Shown: piece after piece, positions 53,922-62,298 of the stretch
Position numbering within the stretch: position 1 is the first letter of the stretch
Layout: each line of letters starts with the position of its first letter
Source: Martensiomyces pterosporus
Taxonomy: Eukaryota > Kickxellomycota > Kickxellomycetes > Kickxellales > Kickxellaceae
Direction of reading: 5' to 3'
Length of the DNA stretch: 64,000 nucleotides
Assembly: GCA_025201845.1 (NCBI GenBank)
Contig: MU603937.1
Span: 178,854 to 242,853 of the forward strand
Translations under genes and position numbers: made by a program
Notes under the pieces: generated by a model
Databases searched by the model: none
Seen by the model: the letters and a program-made list of their open reading frames with translations, nothing else
Told to the model about the DNA's origin: nothing

Positions 53922-56006
53922 CTAGTACTCAAGGTCGTGAACAAGCGCGACAACCTGCTGCGCCAGAGCGTCGATGCGGTCATAGCAGTCTTCTTCGTCA
54001 TGATCGTCCGCCATGAAGCCCTCGCCATCGAATGCCTGGCTCGCCCGGAAGCCAGTGCCGCTGTCGCTGGCGTATCCGCCCTTGTCTTCGCCATTTGGCA
54101 GGCCGCCGGCGCTAGCGATTTTTTCGATGCTCTTGATGATTGACGGGTGCCCAGTGATGAGTCGGGCAAGCTCTGGCGACCCGCTTTCCAGCAGCACGAG
54201 CACAGTCCATATGGCAATTGACTTGAGGCTTGGGTCCAAGCTTCCCTCATCAAGAGCAATGAATGTCGCCAGATACGATTGCAGTCCGCCATCGGGCTTA
54301 TCCCAAACCTGTACGAAGCACTCGCTGTCTTCGTCGCTCTTGCTAGCAAGACTGCCTATTGTTGCGCATGCATTGTACTGTATCTCAAGGATGTGGCAGC
54401 GTGTGAGTGGGATGAGCAGCTCAAGGAATCCTCCAGCAGTGATGTATGGCCGCAGCGAGTCGTCAATTGCAAACACACTCAGCGCTGCGATCATCTCCCC
54501 CATGACTAGGTCGTCTGTGTTTTCGTCAGAGACCACCGCCTTTATGTGGTCGAAGAGGCCAGCCTCTGCAAAGGACTCCTTGTCTACGTCGCTGTTTGCG
54601 ACCAGGTTGCGCAGGGCAGAGATAACATGGCACTGGACCTCGCGGTTGTCCGACTGGGTGATCAGGCTCACGAGGCAGGGCAAAAACCCAGCCTCCAGAA
54701 TAGGGTCCTCGTTATCAGGGTGAATAGAAAGGTTGCGAAGGCACGCAGAGGCCGAGACGACCAGCGGAACATACGCCGACTGCAGAAGGGGCAGCAGCGA
54801 CGCTAGCCCTCCTTTTTCGACCACCTGGATCTGGTACTCGTCGTCAGAGGCCAGGTTGCGCAGCGTCAGCACTGCCTGGCACTGCACTTTGATGGTGGAT
54901 GTATTGATGAACCGAATAAGCGCGTCGACAAGCGTGGGCTCAGTGTCCCACAAAAGACGGCGTCCTCCAGCGTCCACCGCAATGTTGCTGAGGGCAGTGG
55001 TGGCATAGTACTGAAGCTCCACATCGTCTGAGCCCAGCAGGCCAACAAGAACAGGAACAGCACCAGCGTTAATCAGCTGCTGCCGGTGCTCAGCAGAGTG
55101 GGTCATGTTGAGCAGTGCGCCAGCAGCGTTGCGCTGAACGCGGATGTCCCTGGACCTGGCCAGCCTGGTGAGGGGAATAAGCGCCCCGCTCTTTGCTATC
55201 TTCATCTTGTTTTCGTCTGCGGTGGCCAGATTGGTAATGCAGCCGACCGAGTTTATCTGCGCATCGACGTTTGGCGACAGCATCTGGCGGATGAGCGGCT
55301 CAAGCCCTCCCATTTTGACAATGAGTATCTTGTTCTCAACGTTGACTGCCAGGTTCCCCAGAGCCGCCGATGCCCCGTGCTGGACATCGATGTGTGGCGA
55401 CTGCAGGAGATAGAGAATGGGCTCTATAGTCTCCCGCGAGACTGGCCGCACGTCTATTTCCGATATTTCGCTGAACGCCGTGGCAGCCGATAGCTGCAAG
55501 TGGTAGATATCCGAGTACGCCAGCGTCGACAAAGCCTGCAGGGGCTCGCCTTCATAAAAGCTCACAGTTGTGCGGTCTACGCTTCATATGGAGGCCACAA
55601 ATAAGAGGTTGCATGTCCCCGTGGCTGGTTAGATGTGCGTTACTCTTGAAGTCAAAGTGCCAAGGCGTATGCCGCAGACTCGCCCAGAAAAGCGCAACTT
55701 ACGCTCAAACAGGTCCACAAGCATGTTTACGGCCTGCCGCTCCTTGTCAGCCAGCAAAGGCTCGTCCTCGCGACTTCCACTCTCGTCTACAAGAAAAGAA
55801 AGCGGGTATCGAGCATGCGCAAGAGAAAAATTAAGCGGACGGTGCTCAGCGCCATGTTCAGGCAGAGTGCAAAGCGCAGTGCTGGTGCTGTGCCGCAGCT
55901 GTTGGTGCCGTCTCTGCGCCTTCAAATGGCAGCGCTATGTATAATGCGACTTACCGCGAGCTCTACAGCAAGTTAGTGGTGAGATGCTTGAACATGTAGC
56001 GCCCAT
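53922..56006 (-). CDS. VAC8: Vac8, armadillo-repeat vacuolar membrane protein
   Basis: Lipid-anchored scaffold for vacuole inheritance, nucleus-vacuole junctions and selective autophagy. Minus-strand exons 55955-56006, 55703-55786 and 53922-55576 give 596 residues, close to yeast Vac8 (578). Exon 1 encodes MGATCSSISPLTCCRAR: Gly2 for N-myristoylation and Cys5, 13 and 14 for palmitoylation, the known Vac8 anchor. Exon 2 supplies DEPLLADKERQAVNMLVDLFE; exon 3 continues FYEGEPLQALSTLAYSD and then about 11 armadillo repeats, for example VQHGASAALGNLAVNVENK and VQCQAVLTLRNLASDDEYQ. The C-terminus is acidic (DDHDEEDCYDRIDALAQQV). Without the two short 5' exons the lipid anchor would be missed. Confidence 0.95.
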
Positions 56007-56801
56007 TTTGCGTCGGGTAGCTTGTCAAAATTACTGAGGCGAAAGGAGTATTCAGCGATTTGAGGCTCAGAAAGAATAAATAAAGAATTTGGCAGGGGAA
56101 ACGTGCACGCCCTTCCCTCTTGCTCCCCCGCCTCGAGCAGCGCAGCGAGAGGCTCATAACGCTTTGGTGGGGCTCAGCCGCTGATGGGCGGTGCCACGTG
56201 TAGCGCTGCGCGGAGCCTCGCAATCGCAACAGCGGAGATCATCTCTCAGAGCCAGAAGCCGCAAAAACAAGTTTGCCAGGCACACATGCTCATATGCTTA
56301 TATGCCACTGCAAATGCTGGGTGGATGCCATGTCGCTGGCCGGTTTGCGCTGCTGCCAGAGACTGCAGGCAGCATCATAGCACCAGCTACTGCGCTGCTG
56401 CTTCTCAGCAAGACTCCTCGGAGAAAGGACCTGCGCACTTGCTCCTGCGCGCTTGCTCCTGCTGCAATGTGTCGCCCAGAGCACTTTATGCATGCTGCAC
56501 GGATCCCCCGCCGCTGCTGCTCTGAAGCGGGCAGCACAGCTACCCTCAAGCTGAAACTGCGCATAGCAGATACTGCAGGCAAGCACGCTGCCATGCGCTA
56601 GGGTCTAGCCCTCTGGGCCGAGACGCCGTATAATATTGCCAGGGCAGTGTGTGGTTGAGCGATGCGACCAGTTTGCGTACGTGTAATATTTTATTTTCCA
56701 AGAACAGTAGGTGCGGCTCGTGACAATAATAGTATAGAAGGGAAGGCGGCGGTGCGAAAGAGCAGAAAAATACAAGAGACAAGACGGTAGGTAAGCTTAA
56801 T
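56007..56801. other. Gap between Vac8 start and small unknown gene
   Basis: Vac8 promoter region (minus strand) and 3' flank of the 56802-57119 gene. Open frames on both strands here are short and without family features. Confidence 0.45.
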
Positions 56802-57119
56802 TTAGACCTCGGTCTGAAGGGCCTTTGCGCGCTTGGAGCTGGTAAACATGATCGAGTTGCGCATGTACACGCACCGCTGGTGGTCGCCAAAGGGATCCGC
56901 ATCGAGGGCCGGAGATTCAGCCACATCCGATGAGCGACCGCGCTTCGGCACAAGCTTCCTGCCAAGCGAGTATGCCGTCCGGGACGAGCTGGCCTGGTGG
57001 GCCATCGGCGACGACATGGACCCATGGGGCGGCTGCGAGCGGACATATGCCGGCTCAAAGTTGGCGGGCACAAATTGGGTGTGCGCGGCCATGCTTGGGA
57101 ACTGGAAGCTGTCGCTCAT
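56802..57119 (-). CDS. Small basic protein of unknown function, 105 residues
   Basis: ATG at 57119 (MSDSFQFPSMAAHTQFVPANF) to stop at 56802. The frame is open upstream but has no nearby ATG. A central basic patch reads SLGRKLVPKRGRS (about residues 51-63), followed by an acidic/Pro segment (SPALDADPFGDHQ), then CVYMRNSIMFTSSKRAKALQ near the end. I recognise no domain; it looks disordered with possible nuclear signals. TATAAAAA on the same strand at 57414-57421 and TTTAAAT near 57,310 are candidate core promoter elements, and a strong G-quadruplex motif lies further upstream (57504-57534). Confidence 0.55.
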   Translation of the reverse strand: MSDSFQFPSMAAHTQFVPANFEPAYVRSQPPHGSMSSPMAHQASSSRTAYSLGRKLVPKRGRSSDVAESPALDADPFGDHQRCVYMRNSIMFTSSKRAKALQTEV

Positions 57120-57413
57120 GGTGGCCAAGTGCTTTGGAGGATGCGGGCAGGTGGGTGGGAGGCGGGGCAGGGAGATGTGCGGATGAGATGTACGCGTGAG
57201 AACAGGAAAAGCAAGATATGGACAAAAATATTGCAGAAAATATGACGTGAATATCCAGGGGGCGAAATCGAAGGTGCGAAAGGGATGGCGAGGAGAGCGG
57301 GGCTGCAATTTAAAGGGCTGCGCTAATGCTTCGGCTGCTAGTGCTGCAAGAGGGAATTGAGGTGGGAGAGTGGGTGGGCGGAAGAGATGGCTGAGGCGCG
57401 TGTGGGCAGCGCG

Positions 57414-57421
57414 TTTTTATA
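57414..57421 (-). promoter_or_regulatory. TATA box upstream of small unknown gene
   Basis: TATAAAAA on the minus strand about 300 bases before the ATG at 57119. A long leader would be implied unless TTTAAAT at about 57,310 is used instead. Confidence 0.35.
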
Positions 57422-57503
57422 CCCTCCCCCTCCGCACTGCATTTTTCGCAGCGCGCACCTCACAGTGGCCGCCTCCCCGCCCTTTTCACTCGCTCGCGCT
57501 TCC

Positions 57504-57534
57504 GGGGCTGGGAGGGGTTGGGTGGGTGGGTGGG
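57504..57534 (+). other. G-quadruplex-forming motif
   Basis: Seven runs of three or four G separated by one- or two-base loops on the + strand. It lies between the Not3/5 stop (57738) and the TATA box of the small gene, so it is in the 3' flank of one minus-strand gene and the promoter of the next. Confidence 0.7.
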
Positions 57535-57737
57535 CGCACCAGCGCTTAGAGAGAGGCCAGGCGGCCATTGGCTGGCGGGAACAACGGGGAAAGCGCATTC
57601 GGCTCGAGCCACGAGGATGCATGCGGCCAGCCCGGCTCAGATCAGATCACGGGATTCCAGAGTTTGGATGGCTCATAGATCAATTAAATAAAATAGGGGT
57701 GGAGAGTGAAAGGCGTGTCTGTGGCTTGCGGGCGGCG

Positions 57738-59798
57738 CTATACAAGCTCCGCGTCCTCCAGGAAGCGGTACTCGAAGCGAAACTCGGACTTCTTGCGCTG
57801 GCACCAGGCGCCTTCGTAGTCAAAGTAGATGTACGTGCCCTGCTCGTAGTCGTCTGTGATGTCGCTGGGCTCCACGTACCGCTGGAACCACGTCAGGTAC
57901 TTTTTGTGGAACCGCCACGACTGGCGCTTGAGCTCCTTTGCGGCCAGATACTGCTGGTACGTGCTGGGCTGGTAGTAGAACGCAAAGAACAGGGTGTCCA
58001 GCTCAAGCCGCGACGCCATGCCGGGGTGCTCGATCACCGGCAGCGGCGTTTGCGGGTAGTAGCTGGGCGTGCTCACCTGTGCGCGCGCGCGTGCCTTGGG
58101 CCGCTCCTGGTCCAGCAGGCTGGGGATCCCTTGCAGACTCAGGTCAACCATCTGGCGCTGCGCGCCGTAAAAGTTGCCCCGCTTGGCCGAAAACTGGTCC
58201 TTTGCCTTCATAAACGTGGCCATGAGGTCGGCAAAGGCATCCGGAACCTCGCTGTCCTGGAACAGCGTAAAGTCCTTTGGCCGCGGCATGGCGGTGCGCG
58301 TTGCCTCACCAGCATATAGCGCAGGCTTGGTCCCAACCGGCGACGTGCTAGCAGACGGCACGCCTTGAGTGGCAGAGCCTCCAGATGCGAGCGGCGCTGC
58401 GTCGCTTGACGTGAGGGCACCCGGGCTCTCGGGTGCTGTGGCTGCAGTGGCTGTGCCTTTAGAAGACACGGAGCCAGCAGCTGCCTTGGCGCTGTCTGCT
58501 GGAGCACTCGGGGCGATGGCATTCGTTCGTGGGTCGCGGGTCGCTGATGCGCCACCCAGCGCAGCGCTCGCTGGCGCAGCACTAGCCGCAGTGCTGCCTT
58601 GAGACTCACTGCCCGCTGCTTGCTCTTGCGTCTCCAGGGAGGCCATGTCATCGTGGCTGGATGTCGCAGCTGTCTGCTGGGCGTTCGGTGCGGCAGCGTG
58701 CGGCGGCACAGAGGCTGTGCCAGAAGCAGCACCTGTGTTCTGGCTGGCAACTGCAGCCCATGGCTGGGCCAGAGCAGAGGAAGGCGGCGGCGGCAAGACC
58801 AGCGAGGTTGCTGCCCCTGCCCCTGGCTTGGACGGCGTCAGCACGCTCTCCTTCACATCCATCCACGCGTTCTTCGACTCTACGGGTGCTGGCGGCAGCG
58901 TGGATGGCTGCGGTACAGCCGCAGACGCAAGCTTTGCTGTGCTGCCGCCCTTGCTGCCAAGGACAGCCCGCCCTGTCGGCGGCGCTTCTGAGTCGGCCAG
59001 TATGGACTGCGACTCCTTGTATGGCGACCGCTCAGGCGACCCACCCGCAGAGTCGTCTTGGTGGAAGGTGTCTTCCTCGCCTGGTATTGTGAACAAACCG
59101 TCGTCGTCATCCAGCGGCAAGTCATCGTAGATGTACTCGTCCTCTACAAAGTCGTCCTCCTCGTTCACCTCCACGTAGTAGTTCACGTCCTCTTGAATTG
59201 CTACCACCTGCTCCGTAGAAAGGCTCTCGTTCTCCAGAAGCCGCTGTATCCTCTCAAGACACCGGATGTGGTACTTGTGGCGCTCAACGCGCTCCAATAT
59301 GCGGTTCAGCTCCTCGACCTTGGCCGGATCGCGCCTCTTTTTGCCCATGGAGCCCTCGATGGTTTCTGCAGTAGCCTCAAGCACATCCACCTGCGTGGAC
59401 AGCGTGTCAACGGATTCTACTAGCCAGTTACACAAGTCAAGCTTCTCCTTCTCTTTGGGGTCGAGCTTTGTCGATTGCGACAAGCCCTCCTTCGAGTACG
59501 CTTTGGTCTTCATCTCCTTCTCGATCGCCTTGAACTTCTCCATCTGCTTCTCAATGAGCTTCCGGTGATGAAGCAAATCCTGCTTGTCCTTGATGTCGTT
59601 GCTCTGGATCCACGTTTTAATCTGGTCTCGTAGCCGCTGCAGCTTTTTGATCTCCTTCTTCAGATCGGTCTCGTACTTTTCCTTTTGGCTTGGGCTAGAG
59701 GCATTGAGGACCTTGTCATAGCACTCCTCAAAGTCCTCGATTCCCTCGGCGACCTTTTTAAACACACGCTCAATTTCGGCTTGGAGTTTTCGCGACAT
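57738..59798 (-). CDS. NOT3: CCR4-NOT complex subunit Not3/Not5
   Basis: Subunit of the deadenylase complex that shortens mRNA poly(A) tails and monitors slow ribosomes. Single exon, 686 residues from ATG at 59798; eight more codons upstream are open but begin with TTG. The N-terminal domain (1-230) is helical and coiled coil: MSRKLQAEIERVFKKVAEGI, KKEIKKLQRLRDQIKTWI and ERHKYHIRCLERIQRLLEN, diagnostic for Not3/Not5. An acidic linker (DDLPLDDDD) and about 270 residues of Ala/Ser/Pro-rich sequence follow. The C-terminal NOT box (about 560-686) includes FYYQPSTYQQYLAAKELKRQ, WRFHKKYLTWFQRYVEP and YIYFDYEGAW, which dimerises with Not2. Yeast has Not3 and Not5; I cannot tell which this is closer to. 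Confidence 0.95.
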   Translation of the reverse strand: MSRKLQAEIERVFKKVAEGIEDFEECYDKVLNASSPSQKEKYETDLKKEIKKLQRLRDQIKTWIQSNDIKDKQDLLHHRKLIEKQMEKFKAIEKEMKTKAYSKEGLSQSTKLDPKEKEKLDLCNWLVESVDTLSTQVDVLEATAETIEGSMGKKRRDPAKVEELNRILERVERHKYHIRCLERIQRLLENESLSTEQVVAIQEDVNYYVEVNEEDDFVEDEYIYDDLPLDDDDGLFTIPGEEDTFHQDDSAGGSPERSPYKESQSILADSEAPPTGRAVLGSKGGSTAKLASAAVPQPSTLPPAPVESKNAWMDVKESVLTPSKPGAGAATSLVLPPPPSSALAQPWAAVASQNTGAASGTASVPPHAAAPNAQQTAATSSHDDMASLETQEQAAGSESQGSTAASAAPASAALGGASATRDPRTNAIAPSAPADSAKAAAGSVSSKGTATAATAPESPGALTSSDAAPLASGGSATQGVPSASTSPVGTKPALYAGEATRTAMPRPKDFTLFQDSEVPDAFADLMATFMKAKDQFSAKRGNFYGAQRQMVDLSLQGIPSLLDQERPKARARAQVSTPSYYPQTPLPVIEHPGMASRLELDTLFFAFYYQPSTYQQYLAAKELKRQSWRFHKKYLTWFQRYVEPSDITDDYEQGTYIYFDYEGAWCQRKKSEFRFEYRFLEDAELV

Positions 59799-61133
59799 CG
59801 TGGTTTTCGTGGCAGGATGCAAATACTGCTATCTGGCTGGGAGTGGCTCCGTGGTAGGGCTGGGGTATTTGATGCTGCGCGTAGAAACAAAAAAGCGTGC
59901 TATCAAACGGTCGGTGAATGCAAAGAGGGCACAGCGTGCAGTCATACTCAAATCAATAGATGAGTGCATGAGGTTAGGGATATCGCTTGAACAAGAGCGC
60001 CGCTCAGTAGGCATGTCTGTATGACCAGCATGTGAGGGCTGGGGAATGGCTGCATCTACAAGAGCGTTCTGCTCCATCCGCCTCTATCCATCTATCTGCC
60101 TGGCTATCCATCCATCGAGAAAAAGGGGGGAGGGCTAGACAGCGCTTTGTGCATCGAGGAGTGGGTGGAAAGCGAGCCACCGAGATGAAGCGGTGCATAT
60201 GCGTGCCGGAGACGTCAAGTAAACAAGAAATTACGCCTCGAAATACACAGTGCCGCGGCTTTGTGTAAAAGCGGCGGCAATGAGGCAGCAAGAAGCAGCG
60301 CTGCCCGAGCCATAGCTGTCGCGCAAAGGGCGCAGCAGGTGCGTGGATACTCGGCTGGAGGTTGTCTAAACGAGCCATGCTGCTGCCTCACGCTCAGACC
60401 CAGATTTCCTGGCATTTAAGCAAGCGTTTGCTGCTTGCCCGCTGCCTTTTCCTCCGAAAACGCGCACCAGCCTTTTGCAGACACAGCCAAGCCATTTTGT
60501 GGAATTTGAGTGTGAAAAAAAACAGCAAAGTGCCAGGCACAATTCAGGAGGGTATGAAGCAACCACTGCCGTTGAAGCAGCAGGGTCAATTCGCGTAGAG
60601 CGACAACGAGGGCAACATGGGCAGGGAATGTAAACGCAGCCGCAAGTTTGAAGAAATTGCATTTCCAAGCATGCCATTCATTTCTCGCACTGACGCAGAA
60701 CACAGCAGGGGGAGCAGAAAAGGGCCGGTGAATGTACCTCCTGTGCTAAATCACTAGTTGCCAGGAATCGCACTAGCACTAGTAGCCCTGGCTATATGTA
60801 GGTGTGGAATGAAAAGGCAGCAGAACAACGATGCAAAAGAGCGCCCAATTCCAGCGAGCATCTCTTCCCCTCCTGCCAGCAGGTAAAACAGCACATGTGG
60901 CTCGAGCCGCTGGCTCGCCCAGCCCACTCACTCGCCCCCAGCAGCTCTTGCTCCATCTGGTGACGAAAGGCGCCACTGCGACCGCGCATCGTGCGCAATG
61001 CACTCTGCTGCTGTGCAGAGGCGTCCTGGCTGCCCGCTTGGCGCCCACTTGACTACGCCGGCTTTTCCATCCGCCCTGGCTCCCCATCCCTCCTCTTCTC
61101 TGCACCCTGCGGGTAATTTATTCCTCCTCGACC
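59799..61133. other. Divergent gap between Not3/5 and OTU1
   Basis: About 1.3 kb with both promoters. Open frames on both strands lack family features. I see no RNA gene or repeat of note. Confidence 0.45.
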
Positions 61134-62144
61134 ATGCGCATTCGCCTAATGACTTCAGACGGGTCAAAAACAGTCGCCATTCCCGATAGAGACCTCACGG
61201 TCGGAGCTCTCAAAGCGAGAATTTCAGCGGCCACGTCGATACCGCTCCACGCTGTTTGCATAAAGGTTGGGTATCCCCCGAGAATTCTCGACGTTTGCGA
61301 CAATACGCTTGTCTCAGACACGCCTGTGGCGGACGGCAGCGTCTTGACGATAGTGCGCGGTAGCTCATCCCATGCAGAGCCTAGCACAGCCAGCACAGCC
61401 AGCACCGCTGAGCACCGTATGCCAACCCCGCCGCCACCCCATTTACCAGCCACGGCAGCGCACGTACGCCGCCACCACACCCCCCACAACGCTGCGGATG
61501 GCGACGATGGCGACGGGTCTGTGCCGGTTGGAGAGGGGCACGTTGTCAGAAGGGTAGTTCCGAGCGACAACAACTGTCTCTTCCACGCGCTTGGAAGCTG
61601 CCTGGGCGACAAGGCAGCTACGCCAGAGTGGATGCGCGGAGTCGTGTGCGACGCGATCCTAAGATATCCTCAAACGTATACCGAGGCCGTGCTGGGAATG
61701 CCGGTCGCAGAGTACTGCGAATGGATTGGCAAGAGCACAAGCTGGGGCGGCGGGATTGAGCTTGCGATATTTAGCAGCGAGCTGCGCCTGGAGATATGCT
61801 CCATCGATATCCAGACGGGTCGCGCGGACCGCTTCGGCGAAGGAAAGCATGCCAGGCGCGTGATCCTGTTCTACAGCGGGGTCCACTACGACTACGCCGC
61901 GTTTACCTACGACCGCGCGAGCCCCCAGGACTTTGATCTAACCGTGTTCGACACGGATGAAAGCGGCGACGAGAAGCTGGCTGCTGCATGCGAGCTTGCT
62001 GACAAAATGCGCCAAAAGCACGAGTTCACGGATACTGCCAACTTTGCGCTCCGATGCAACGACTGCAGCATGCTGCTGCGCGGAGAGAAAGAGGCCCAGC
62101 AGCACTTGCTGGATACACTCCACGTCAACTACTCGGAGGTGTAG
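61134..62144 (+). CDS. OTU1: OTU1/YOD1-type deubiquitinase
   Basis: Cysteine protease that removes ubiquitin chains from Cdc48/p97 clients in ER-associated degradation. Single exon, 336 residues. The N-terminal UBX-like domain (about 1-77) reads MRIRLMTSDGSKTVAI and later VGYPPRILD. A His/Pro/Ala-rich linker follows (80-130). The OTU domain (about 138-262) has the SDNNCLF motif with Asp145 and catalytic Cys148, WGGGIELAIFSS, and catalytic His251 in GVHYDYAAF. A C-terminal C2H2 zinc finger uses Cys308, Cys311, His324 and His330. Domain order and length match yeast Otu1 and human YOD1. It converges with the eRF3 gene, stops 154 nt apart. Confidence 0.95.
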   Translation: MRIRLMTSDGSKTVAIPDRDLTVGALKARISAATSIPLHAVCIKVGYPPRILDVCDNTLVSDTPVADGSVLTIVRGSSSHAEPSTASTASTAEHRMPTPPPPHLPATAAHVRRHHTPHNAADGDDGDGSVPVGEGHVVRRVVPSDNNCLFHALGSCLGDKAATPEWMRGVVCDAILRYPQTYTEAVLGMPVAEYCEWIGKSTSWGGGIELAIFSSELRLEICSIDIQTGRADRFGEGKHARRVILFYSGVHYDYAAFTYDRASPQDFDLTVFDTDESGDEKLAAACELADKMRQKHEFTDTANFALRCNDCSMLLRGEKEAQQHLLDTLHVNYSEV

Positions 62145-62298
62145 TGCGCCAACGACGCTCAGCAAGGCGCCCTGCTGGCTTCTATGGCTCCTGCTGATAC
62201 TTTGTACTTTACGTAGCATGCATTTCATTTGTGTTCCTGTCGCTGGTGCCCAGCCGCAAATCATACACGAAAAGAGCTGGCCAAAGGCTGGAAAATGC

